From Cryptomeria japonica (taxonomy: Eukaryota; Streptophyta; Pinopsida; Cupressales; Cupressaceae), in contig NC_081414.1 in the NCBI RefSeq assembly GCF_030272615.1, positions 527,041,137-527,105,136 of the forward strand: a stretch of 64,000 nucleotides of DNA, read 5' to 3'. The notes under the pieces are model-generated. The model had not been told where the DNA came from. It searched no databases and saw nothing but the letters and a program-made list of their open reading frames with translations. The stretch's first letter is position 1. Every line of letters begins with the position of its first letter. Positions 48,815-58,744 of the stretch are shown here, in pieces. Both the position numbers and the translations under genes were made by a program.

Positions 48815-50593
48815 ATCGCTCCTGTCCCTCAGTGAAGGACGGGAGCTCGTTTTCAAATATCTTACTATTCCTGCAGAGTCAAGATGAATTACGAATTGTA
48901 AGTGATGGCGAAAGGCGAGATCTTTCCGTTGAATATAAATTGAAGATTTTCATGAACACAGAAATGCCCCCAGGAGCAAAATCGCTCCTGTCCCTCAGTG
49001 AAGGACCGGAGCTACAAATCAGATTTTGCTTTGTCCTTGCAGGATTTTAACGTCTTAACGACTTGAAGATGTCTAAGGGAAGGTGTTTTATCAGATGAAT
49101 ATAATTTGAAGTGCAAATATGAAGGAAAATGACCCAGAATGCTAAAATCGCTCCTGTCCCTCAGGAAGGGACCAGGGCGAAGTACATTATAGCTCCCGTC
49201 CCTCTCCAAGGGACCAGAGCGATTTTCTTCATAGGACAAAATTCAGGCAAAGTTCAAGGCAAGTTTGTGTTTGATGGCAAGGAAGACGGTGAAATGAACT
49301 CATTGAAGACAAATTGAAGATTTTGAAACATCAGCAAGGGTCCCAAAGTGCCTAGTTCGCTCCTGTCCCTCAGGAAGGGACCAGAGCGATTTTTGTTATA
49401 GATGATTTTCTTGTCCAGTTTCAATCGATCCCAAGGCGTGGATGAATGGAAGGGCGCATTACGAACCCGTTGAATATAACTTTGAAGGTGATAAAGTGAA
49501 ATGAAGACCACAAGAGCTAGAATCGCTCCTGTCCCTCTCCAAGGGACCAGGGCGATATGATGGTGATATTGCTTCTTATTCAAGTTTAAAACCGTTCCTC
49601 CAAGATCAAGACCTTCCAAGATGAGGAACAAGGAGGCAAGGACGTTTCAAGGCATTTCGATCAAGCACAAGGTTACAAAGGTCGCCACGTTGAAGGAATT
49701 TGCACTCTAAGACCCAGTTCGCTCCTGTCCCTCAGGAAGGGACCAGAGCGATATTTCCATAAAGGCATGAATTTCAAAAGACAAGCAAGTGTCAAGCTAC
49801 TAGGAGAATCGAAAGGACGTCATTTCACGCATTGAAGATAATTGCAAGTTGAAGAAAACAAGAACAAGCTCACAATGTTGAACTTCGCTCCTGTCCCTCA
49901 GGAAGGGACCAGAGCGATATTGGGTATATTGATCAATTTATGCAAAAATGACGTTAAGACAAGACTTCACAAGGTCGTAAGGGGTTCAAGGTGTCTTTTG
50001 AAGGTGATATATCAAAGTTTGGAACGTCCAAATGTTGTCAAACAAGATAAAAAGCTCATATCGCTCCTGTCCTTTGGACAAGGACCAAGGCGATTTCATC
50101 AAAAACACTCATACTCCTTCAAGGTCAAGGCAAGGCGAGGATGGACAAGGTAAAAGACGCTATTTGGAAGGCAATAAACGATGAACAAAGGTTAGATGTT
50201 TACGAATTTGAGCCAAGACATGGAGATCGCTCCTGTCCCTCTCCAAGGGACTAGGGCGATGTTAGCCAAAACACATGATATCCTTTGAAAATTACGTTAA
50301 GATAAAGACGCACAAGGTTTTAAATGGCATTTGGAAGATGATACAAGGAAAAGTTCATATCAAGATGGAGAATTTCAAGCAAAAACCTTAGGATCGCTCC
50401 TGTCCCTCTCCAAGGGACAAGGGCGATGATACATCCAAAGCCACTTATGCGCACATGCAAGACGATCTAACTTGAAGGACCCGACAAAAATGATGATTTG
50501 AACGTGGAAATGAAGAAGTTGAACGTGGAAGTTACAAGAATCATGACAAAAATGGTGAATCGCTCCTGTCCCTCTCCAAGGGACCAGGGCGAT
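48815..50593 (+). repeat. Hairpin array: 12 copies of a 35-bp inverted repeat, ~166-bp period
   Basis: Each unit has a left arm ATCGCTCCTGTCCCT, a loop of about five bases (CTCCA, or a CAGG-type variant) and a right arm AGGGACCAGGGCGAT that pairs with the left at about 12 of 15 positions. Units start near 48815, 48981, 49146, 49190, 49357, 49522, 49719, 49884, 50060, 50226, 50393 and 50559. Most steps are 165-167 bases, with one extra copy (49190). The arms are nearly constant while the spacers have diverged strongly, so the hairpin itself looks preserved. Confidence 0.92.
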
Positions 50594-50921
50594 GAGGTAC
50601 GTCTACTCCATTTTCAAAATTTGGCGCTCAAATGAACATTTTAAATTTACCTTAAATGCTAAGATCGATGAGTTTTGAAAATCCTATTAAATTAGCATTT
50701 AAAAAATTGCGTTTGGCATTTATTAATTATTTTGCCTTGTTTAAAAAATCGAAATTTATTAATTAAAAATCAAAGGCATTTAATAATTAATTAATTAATC
50801 AAAAATTAAAAAATCGAAGGGAGCGCTTAAATATGGAGGTCGGCCGTCATTATTTAATTAAAAATCGTTTGAAAATTGATTTATATCACCAAGTCGGCCT
50901 TAATGAATGGAAGAGGTGAGC

Positions 50922-50936
50922 GCTATAAAAGGAGAG
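50922..50936 (+). promoter_or_regulatory. TATA box of the element B gene
   Basis: GCGCTATAAAAGGAGAG lies between the hairpin array and the leader. A likely leader intron runs from GAG|GTATGG (51266) to TTGTGTAG (51469), two bases before the ATG at 51472. The same leader-intron layout is seen in element A. Confidence 0.6.
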
Positions 50937-51471
50937 TGAAAACTATCATTTTTACATCATTATTTTATCATTCAAGTGCGAGCTTTCATCCCAATCAAAG
51001 GTGGTGCGAAATTGTGTTTGAAGAAGTGCGAATATCATCCAAAGGTGGCGCTAATACTTCCAAGGTGGTACGATATTTGAAGATCTATATTGAGCGAATT
51101 TGCCAAGATTTGAAGGTCGCGTTAAAGGCGATATTTGAAGATCACGTCAAGGACAAAGGTGGCGAAATTGATTTCTTGGGGAGATCACGTTGAAGATCAT
51201 TTGTACCTCAATTTTGCCTAGGCGATTTTGTTCTTTTTGCATTCTAGAGTTAGCTCTCTATTGAGGTATGGCGATTTGATTTTTATTGTTTTATTTATTC
51301 ATCGTCATATTTTAAATTTTGAATTATTTTGAATTTTGAATTCCTAGCTCAATCGTTTTATTTTAGGAAATGATAACTCAATGACTTATCATGAGGTTTC
51401 CTAAAATTTATCCTCTAATCTATGTTATTTATTGCAAAATCTAGCTTCTCATTATGAAATGTTGTGTAGGT

Positions 51472-54400
51472 ATGGCGACCCCGAAGGCGGGAGCATCCAC
51501 CAGTCGCTCAGCTCTCATGAAAGAAGATCAGAGGACCGAAGAAGTGGAGACCAAGATCGTGTCGAAGTGGAACAACATTGGAGATACCAACTTGGGGAAC
51601 TTCAGCACGAGGAAGTTTCGAGAGGTCCCTTACATTGGCAAGCCATCACCTGTCGCCCGGAGAATAATCGAGAGTGGTATCATTAAGGCGGCCGGCTTTC
51701 CTCCAGCTGTTCAGTGCCACGGGTTGATGATCGAGTGTGCTCGTCACTATGATCCACAGTCTAGGACGATCGTGTCCAAAGAGGGAAACACTTTGGCGTA
51801 CCTTTCAGAGGAAGCTATAAGTGAAGCTTTCCATCTTCCAGAGCACAGGGACATGATATACAAGAGCATAGAAGGAGCCAGATCAATGTATGAAGATGAT
51901 CCAGATGCTTGTCTAAGCATTATCAATAAGAACTGGCTACTCAAAAGCCGTCCCCGTCTGAGCAAGGTCCCGAACACACCGCACAGGATTGATTTCCAGG
52001 AGGAGTACAGAGATTTAATTACCATGCTCAACCGAGTTACAGGAGCCCCTCATGCCTTCTATTTTGAGAAGTGGATGTTTTACTTCATCCAGGTGATTGT
52101 TCAAGGGAAAGGTACGATACATTGGGCTAGGATGATTAGCCATTGCTTGGACGTACAGTTGAGGAGACTCAAGGCTACTAAGTCCTTCCACATGAGTTCA
52201 TACGTCATCTATGCCTTGATCAGGAGTGTTGAATACGCAGGACTACCTCACAGAGGAGTGATTGGAAGAGGACCTGGCGAGGTCAGAGCTTGTGATTCCT
52301 ACGCCTACTTGCATCATCCGCCAGGGAGCAACTATAAGTTGGTTAATGATACTTTCACGATGAACATCACCAGGACGTTGCAAGGTGGAATTCACAACAG
52401 GTTATCTCAGGATGCACAGGAATTCATAAAGAGGTACGGTGCTTGGTTCATTCAGTTTCCCAAGTTCACTTATATTAGAGTGCATGGATGTCCTTTACCT
52501 CCATACATGTTGCCGCGATATCCGACAGACAGAATTGTGTTACTTGAAGTAACAAGACAGTTGGCAACATATGTGAAGGCATTCAGACACAGACATCAGA
52601 ATGGAGTTCCAGTACCTATCATTTTGGGTAATTCAGTTGAGGTATGTCCTAATGCTTTAGCTATGGATGACGCAGAGAAGGAGTTAGCCTTGTATTCTTT
52701 TTCATCTTTTGCTTTGAGAGAAAGCTTTGATCCACATGGACATTTAGAGGAGACAGTCGGCAGGAAGTTTAGGCATGAGTACCAGATTGAAGATTTTATG
52801 ATGAATCTCTTAGATGATCTTGAAGTGAAACGGAAAATGCATTCTAGATTGCCTTTGGATTTCATCAGGAAATGCAGGATTTACAGAGTGGCCGACCAAG
52901 CTCAGGACAGTGGCAGACATATCCAGTCTTCCTATGATCGAGAAAGCAAATCAATAAGGTTGGATTGGAATGAGCCCGAGGTCGTGGATTTAGATACTTT
53001 GATGGCACCAATCTTGTCTTGTACTCGCAGATGGGTTGACGTTCAGCATCAGAAGTTGAGAGAACAAGGCATAGCTATGTCTTTCACTTTGGAAGAAAAA
53101 CCAGCCGAAGGTGGAGCTAATGTGAGTGAAGGCAATCCTAATCCTAGGAATTCAGGTGAAGGTAACCTTCGATGTGCCAGTGAGGGCAATCTCCATTCAA
53201 GAGGTTCGAAGAGGAAAGAGAGACCTGGAAAGAGAGAGTCTTCCAAGAAGAAACAAGAGGCTAATAGAGATCGATCATCCGGTACTTCTTCTAGACCTGA
53301 GAAGAGAACAATTCAAGTTGAAGAATCCATGGAGTCGATGGTACAGAACGATAGGCAGGAGGAAGGACAGGCACAGCATGGTTCACCAGATGGATCTCTC
53401 CAAGACTATGAGTTAGATGAAGACAAAGAAGACAATGAAATAACATCTCCTCCCAGACAAGAAGAAATAGTGCATAAAGAGATTCAAGTTCAAGAAACCA
53501 GATCGATTATCCCAGATTGGTTGAAGGAAAGATTAACCAAGGTGATCGTAGTAGAGGACGAGGACAATGCAATTGATTTAGAGAGCCTTGTTGGACGTTC
53601 ACACGAAGTAACAGAGAAGAGAAAGGCTACCAAGATGTCCAAGATGATTCGAGATGAGACTGGATCCAGAAAACTGCAGATAGCTACACCGGCAGCAGAC
53701 AAATATGAAGGTGAGATCCTAGCAGAGGAATATGATATACAGACTTTTGAGTTAGGACCATCCACAGCAGAGCAGACTTTAGATGATGCTACCGATTCAT
53801 TTGAAGCATTGAAAGACAAGCTTAGAGAAGAAATGGAGAAGAATAGAAAGCTTGAGAGAGAGGTCGGTGCATGGAGGACATATTTCAGTCACATCAATGA
53901 ACCTTTGGGACGTCAGGATCCAGTTAGATCACCAGTGCAAGCATTGCCGCTTCAATCAATCAATGAAGCAGAAAGATTCAGGAACATGGTCCAACGTACA
54001 AGTAATTGGATGGATAGATCTCATACAGTGGCTACTGAATTTGTAACAAGGATGATGAAGATTATTCATCAAGCTATCCAGGTTCTTGAGATGATCCACA
54101 ATTTGATGATAACAGTAGCTGCATTCGCCCATACCAAGGACGTTATCATTCCTGTCTTGAAAGTTATTAGACACACATCAAGGAAGATTTTAGCGCAGGA
54201 GAAGATCTTGGATGGAGAACCTCACAGTTTGTTTCATTGGTCAACCTTACTCCATATGAAGAATGTTTTCTTCGAAGACATCAGTACTAGATGTGGCCAA
54301 GTTGAGGAGGTGATCAATCCGATCCAGGACAGAGTATTTGAGGTACTTCGTACCATTCTTGGCAGAAGGATCGAGGTCGAGACAGATGTGGATATGCAGG

Positions 54401-54702
54401 AACTAGAGGATAGAATCAAGATCATCTTTTGCAAGGACGCAAATGTTACAGATGAGCAGTATGATCAGATGTTTGCCACCATGCTCCTGATTGAAAGAAC
54501 GAAGGAACTTGAACCTTCATGGGACGCAGCTCTTCTAGATGCATTTGATCAGGTCATCCACTTAGAAGAGAGTATGAAGAATCTTCCCGAGATTCCAATC
54601 GCAGAAATCGAAGGAATCGTTTCAAGATTCATTGCATATGCTAAGAAAGAGAATTGGAAAGGGAATAAGATTCTAGATGAAAGGTTGTTACAGATGACAT
54701 GA
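51472..54702 (+). CDS. Intact 1,076-codon gene of element B (A/B family), function unknown
   Basis: The longest intact ORF in the window. I chose ATG 51472 because the in-frame ATG at 51454 lies within the inferred leader intron. The N-terminal half (to about residue 400) is globular, with KWMFYFIQVIVQ, MSSYVIYALIRSVEYAGL, WFIQFPKFTYIRVHG and YMLPRYPTDRI, and is well conserved in element A. Residues 540-700 are low-complexity and charged, with a basic segment (SKRKERPGKRESSKKKQE, near 577) like a nuclear signal. A coiled coil follows (KLREEMEKNRKLEREVGAW, near 785), then a helical C-terminal domain ending FIAYAKKENWKGN. No RT, protease, integrase, DDE transposase or PMD motif was seen. The W/IxW/SYxIY/L spacing recalls the 'putative plant transposon protein' group or gag-like proteins; this is inference. 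Confidence 0.85.
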   Translation: MATPKAGASTSRSALMKEDQRTEEVETKIVSKWNNIGDTNLGNFSTRKFREVPYIGKPSPVARRIIESGIIKAAGFPPAVQCHGLMIECARHYDPQSRTIVSKEGNTLAYLSEEAISEAFHLPEHRDMIYKSIEGARSMYEDDPDACLSIINKNWLLKSRPRLSKVPNTPHRIDFQEEYRDLITMLNRVTGAPHAFYFEKWMFYFIQVIVQGKGTIHWARMISHCLDVQLRRLKATKSFHMSSYVIYALIRSVEYAGLPHRGVIGRGPGEVRACDSYAYLHHPPGSNYKLVNDTFTMNITRTLQGGIHNRLSQDAQEFIKRYGAWFIQFPKFTYIRVHGCPLPPYMLPRYPTDRIVLLEVTRQLATYVKAFRHRHQNGVPVPIILGNSVEVCPNALAMDDAEKELALYSFSSFALRESFDPHGHLEETVGRKFRHEYQIEDFMMNLLDDLEVKRKMHSRLPLDFIRKCRIYRVADQAQDSGRHIQSSYDRESKSIRLDWNEPEVVDLDTLMAPILSCTRRWVDVQHQKLREQGIAMSFTLEEKPAEGGANVSEGNPNPRNSGEGNLRCASEGNLHSRGSKRKERPGKRESSKKKQEANRDRSSGTSSRPEKRTIQVEESMESMVQNDRQEEGQAQHGSPDGSLQDYELDEDKEDNEITSPPRQEEIVHKEIQVQETRSIIPDWLKERLTKVIVVEDEDNAIDLESLVGRSHEVTEKRKATKMSKMIRDETGSRKLQIATPAADKYEGEILAEEYDIQTFELGPSTAEQTLDDATDSFEALKDKLREEMEKNRKLEREVGAWRTYFSHINEPLGRQDPVRSPVQALPLQSINEAERFRNMVQRTSNWMDRSHTVATEFVTRMMKIIHQAIQVLEMIHNLMITVAAFAHTKDVIIPVLKVIRHTSRKILAQEKILDGEPHSLFHWSTLLHMKNVFFEDISTRCGQVEEVINPIQDRVFEVLRTILGRRIEVETDVDMQELEDRIKIIFCKDANVTDEQYDQMFATMLLIERTKELEPSWDAALLDAFDQVIHLEESMKNLPEIPIAEIEGIVSRFIAYAKKENWKGNKILDERLLQMT

Positions 54703-55750
54703 CATCTTATTTCTCATTGGTTTATGTCTCCTAGGTTTTTGTGCCAAATTTAATATTTGGCTATGCATTTAATATTGTTCAGTAAAAAGGAGGCTATTTG
54801 TAACAAACCCTAATTAGGGTTTAGGTGTCATGATCTTAACCGTTGATCTACTTTCGATCCGGACCTTTCATTGTAACTGGGGATGCTATTTATACCCCCA
54901 TTTTTCATTTTGTAATAGTTAATAGGGTAATAGTCAATAGTTGATGTAATAGAGAAGAGAGATTAGAGTTAGAAGCAATTTTATTTTGTAGCGAGATTGA
55001 GTTTGAAGAGAGAAATTCAAGCAATTGTTGTATATGATGACTTGGAAATCAATAAAATATTGAAGTTATGGTGTTTTGTTGCAACTTTCTTAAGTTATCT
55101 TCATGGTTGTTTAACTTACTTGAATCATGCTCAATCAAAGTAGCTTGTTAATTTGAAGGACATAGTGTGAGACTTGATCTTTGGTAGGATTCGTAATCCA
55201 AACCACTAGCTTCTTGCTGATTGTAGGAACGCCTTGCGTGGTCGACTGGAAAATACTTTGAATCCCCTAATCTTCAATCATTATTGTGTCTTGGATATGT
55301 ACCTTCGTGGTAGTGTCCATGACCTTTGATGCATTGAATATCATTTTATTACCTTAGAAGATCGCACTAATTTCAATTGAGTTGTTATCTTATGGCAAAA
55401 TTGAAGTTGGTTGAATCTTGCCAAGTCTTGTCCATACTAAGTCATTCATAGGGTTAGATTAGATTAGACCTCTTTCAAACCCTACTCTTTTGTTATTTTT
55501 GAAAAGTTTCTTAGTTTAGTAAAATCTTGAACTTTCGGAATACGTAAGGCCCCTTGGAGGAAACAGCAAATCACATCATACCGCTGGAAGCTTGTCCACA
55601 CGTAGAGACCCTACTAAAAGAACCTTGGAGTCTACCTGACTGATCCTTTATGCAGATCTTCAGCAGTTAGAGACTATTTTCTCAAGAGAGGATAAGATGC
55701 CTATTGGTATTTTATTCTGTGTATGATGGTGTATAAAATACACGTCAACA
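54703..55750 (+). other. 3' kilobase of element B with promoter and poly(A) signals
   Basis: It contains AACCCTAATTAGGGTTT (54805), an internal TATA box (GCTATTTATACCCCC, 54885-54898), and AATCAATAAAATATTG with AATAAA at 55051. It ends in a small palindrome GTGTATAAAATACAC before GTCAACA. Element A has the same order, with homologous blocks such as GGATTC(T/G)TAATCCA(T/A)ACCACTAGC. TATA box, then poly(A) signal, then CA end is the usual order of U3-R-U5 in an LTR. Confidence 0.6.
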
Positions 55751-55755
55751 CAACT

Positions 55756-56380
55756 GTAGCTCTTTAATTCAAGAATGATTGAACACAATTATTTCAGGTA
55801 AATGTGCCCGGCAAAACAGCCTATGATAGTAAAAGGACAATGATTTGCAGTGAAGCACTAAGGAATACGCTTGTGGTATATCTTGTTACAGTGCTTAATA
55901 ATATAGGCTTCAGCACTAAGCATTGTCCCATGTGGGTCCATTTGGGTGTTGGTGCATGTTTGTTGCGAGTTAAGAAAACAGAAGCATCTTATCACACATG
56001 CATAATTTGAAAAGTGTTACAAAGGAAAGAAACTTTAATTTATATCACATTCACAAATTCAGAAGTTCACAAGGTAAACAGAGAATACATTATATAAAAC
56101 ACACCTAATCTGAAAGGAAGTTATGTTTTCTAAAGTTTAAAGAAAAAAACTCTTTTGCATAAGTCTGAAGGCTATATGTGGTCAAGTCAGTGTTGATACT
56201 GCCCTAGATTGGGCCTCAGTTGGCATTTATTGTTTTGCAGGAAAGCAAATATCTTTCTGTTAAGTACTTTTTCATTTCAGCAATATTAAATTTCTTTTCT
56301 TGTTCCAGCTCCACTAGGATAACACTTTCATAGTTGCAGAAGTTTCCTAATGTTCAGTTTCATGGTATTGGGTTCATTTT
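55756..56380. other. Right flank of element B, unassigned
   Basis: An open frame at 55804-56010 (68 codons, starting MPGKTAYDSKRT) follows a TTATTTCAG|GTAAAT sequence. It has no recognisable family. Nothing else was seen. Confidence 0.3.
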
Positions 56381-56382
56381 CT

Positions 56383-56889
56383 CTACTCTAAAAAGACTCC
56401 AAAGTATCCTATTTTCAACTTTGATTTCAATATAAGTTTCAAATCTTGTATAGCAGAAATTTCTAGAGCTGTTAGAACATCAGAAGCATTTGAATTTGGT
56501 TTGCAGTTTAGATTTGAAGACTCAGACCTTGGATTTGCAGAAGTGCAGCCAAGTACAGCTGGGTTTACAATGGCTGTATTAAGGTCACTCAGTTGTCCTC
56601 GTGGGACAACAACAATGGAGTCTTGTACCCATTGCACTGATGATAATTTGAGGTTTGAAATTGCATTATTAGTAGATGAAGCCGTTAAGGTTTCATTGGA
56701 TGAATCATGAAATGAAAGAAACCATACATGGTATGAACTAAGCTGCTTGTTGATTGGTTGGGCTTGTGAAAAGCAGGGAAGGAGGAGAGAGGAATGACAT
56801 ATAAGGAGGCTAAATGGCATGATGGAAATCAAAACCCTTTTGCTAAAGGTAGTTAAGTTCACAAAAATCAGAATAATCAAGAAAACCAA
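56383..56889 (-). CDS. Hypothetical ORF with a hydrophobic N-terminus
   Basis: 168 codons from 56889, or 145 from an internal ATG at 56820 (MPFSLLICHSSLLLPCFSQA). The second start gives a good signal-peptide shape with a possible cut after SQA. The mature part is Ser/Asn-rich with one NLKLSSVQWVQDSIVVVPRG segment, two cysteines (GCTSANP, LNCKPN) and a short helical tail. I do not recognise it. It may be one exon of a secreted or membrane protein gene, or chance. There is no neighbouring gene to help. Confidence 0.35.
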   Translation of the reverse strand: MVFLIILIFVNLTTFSKRVLISIMPFSLLICHSSLLLPCFSQAQPINKQLSSYHVWFLSFHDSSNETLTASSTNNAISNLKLSSVQWVQDSIVVVPRGQLSDLNTAIVNPAVLGCTSANPRSESSNLNCKPNSNASDVLTALEISAIQDLKLILKSKLKIGYFGVFLE

Positions 56890-56913
56890 GAAATAAAATG
56901 AATAAATCAGAGC

Positions 56914-57030
56914 ACAATAGAGCTTTCAATACAAGACAATCTCTAACATATTAAAAATTCAACAATCACAATAGAGCATTCAATACAAGACAATCTCTAA
57001 CTTATTAAAAATTCAACAACCACAATAGAG
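56914..57030. repeat. Tandem repeat, about 60-bp unit, two copies plus part
   Basis: CACAATAGAGC(T/A)TTCAATACAAGAC...AAAAATTCAACAA occurs twice and starts a third time. Directly visible. Confidence 0.88.
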
Positions 57031-58742
57031 CAATCACATAAGACCTATCAACTAAGAAACACAAGATTTATGTGGAAACCCTTTTGGGAGGAAACCACGA
57101 AAAGGACTGCTGGGATCTACTTGTAAAATCCGCCCTTTGGACACTACACTTTTTTTTCTTTAAACCTTGACTATTAATCAAGTACATCTATTAATTTAGT
57201 CCCCATTAAAATAAAAAGATAACCACTTGCCTTCAATTGTTGGTTTCATACCTATCATTAGTGTACAAACATACATATATGCACAAGGGTCATATAACAG
57301 ATCCCACACATAGTGATTTTCTCGAGCATAGTCACATATACACAAAGGACTAGCTCATACACATCTCAAGTACATAAGGTACACAAGTTGACTAGCTCTA
57401 GTGTACGTCAAATACATAGTGAGTAGCTCCAACCTACATCACATACATAATGAGTAGCTCCAACATACATCATATAGACAATAGTGACTGACTCATACAA
57501 GCATCACAAAGACAATAATAATTGACTCAACAAGCATCATAAAAACAATAATGATTGGCTAATCTACAATGGTTAACTATCTCTTGTCCATAGTGCATCC
57601 CAGAGAGAAAAGTAATGTAAGTGCATTGCGCATTGCATCGTGGGTCCCATTCCTTTTTTGGTCTTCTACACCAATGGATTTGGGAAGAGGATTCGATGTA
57701 TCTCATGCTACAGTGGGGGTCCATCATCAATTCAACAGGGTCAAGTATACTATCAAACAATCGGGAAGAGGATTTGGTGCATCCCAACTACACCGTGGGT
57801 CCATCCTCAATCCAAAGGATTTCCACAAGTGGTGAACCAATCAAGCTTCGTGCAACTTAATCGCCTATAGGCCACTCGTGATAAGTTTGTCCACCTAGGA
57901 AGAAGTAGCTTCCAACATATACCACCTGGTGACCTTAGTGATATTGTCAACTTTCTTCTTCACAATCCTGGGTAACACTTGGGCATCGATCACCCCCATG
58001 CTATAGGTGACTGCCGGTGAACACGCCCAATACAACGGCTAGCTCCGGTTACCATAACCGGCATGGTAAGGCAACTATGCGTGCGACCATTACCGTATCA
58101 AATCCTAGATAGCATCTAACAATCCTTCACCTTCGTGAACCAAGTGAATGTTGGCTTATCCAAAAGATACAACAGTAGCTCTAGGCATCCACCATTGGCA
58201 CGGTCCAGTGACAACCCGCTAACTATTATCATACCATATCCAGGGTAGCCATTGGCAACTTCACCTCTGTGAACCAGGTGAATGTTGACTAATCCCTTGT
58301 AGTAGCCTAGACATCGATCATTGGCACGGTCGAATGACTGTCTGTTATTGCATAAATACCTTGGCGGTTCACACTTGTGAGGGTCATACATAACTAGATG
58401 CACAGTGCTAAACAAATGGATAAGTATTACATAATAATTGATTTAGGAGTCTATGCATAGATTCCTATAGGTCTAGAGTTAACTTTCTCAAACACATAAC
58501 AATCACATAGAACCAACACAAGATGGCTTCAACTCAACATGTACCCTTAAGAAAATATCGACTATAAGGTAGTCAACCCATTTACTTCCTTCAACTCGTT
58601 AATCAGAAGCACATTATTTATTAAATACAAGTTAGGAGGTTTTTTCTTTCGTAATATTCTAATACCTATTTTGGCCTCATTTGAAGCCTACTAAAGAAGG
58701 GAGGTCAAATAAGTTCGAAATAAACCCAATAGCTAGATTAAT
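57031..58742. repeat. Repeat-rich stretch with three tandem families
   Basis: 57300-57560: degenerate 35-42-base units with (A/G)AGTAGCTC(C/T)A...ACATCA. 57600-57840: about two to three copies of a ~115-base unit with GGGAAGAGGATT(C/T)G(A/G)TG and GTGGGTCCATC(A/C)TCAATTC. 58125-58350: two ~125-base copies with TTCGTGAACCA(A/G)GTGAATGTT and CATTGGCACGGTC. No coding domain was found. It is probably debris of an LTR element. Confidence 0.6.
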
Positions 58743-58744
58743 TG

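Larger units (their letters stand above)
48374..55750 (+). mobile_element. Element B: TG...CA insertion carrying one intact large gene
   Basis: Begins TGTTGTGACCATTTCACAC and ends ACACGTCAACA. It is flanked by a perfect 5-base duplication CAACT (48369-48373 and 55751-55755). The contents in order are a hairpin array of ~166-bp spacing (48815-50593), a TATA box (50926), a short leader with an intron, the 1,076-codon gene, and a 1.05-kb 3' part with TATA box and AATAAA. The termini and the gene are homologous to element A. No direct copy of the 5' end exists at the 3' end, and no gag-pol is present. It may be a solo giant LTR or an independent class of element. Confidence 0.78.

Noticed and set aside
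48644-50153. Several ORFs containing 'APVPQEGTRA' or 'GPFLRDRS' repeats
   Set aside because: They are frame readings through the hairpin array of element B, with no conservation between hairpins.
48815-50593. CRISPR-like array (regular repeats with unique spacers)
   Set aside because: This is a plant nuclear context with ~130-bp spacers and no cas genes. The spacers are drifted copies of one another, so it is a tandem repeat.
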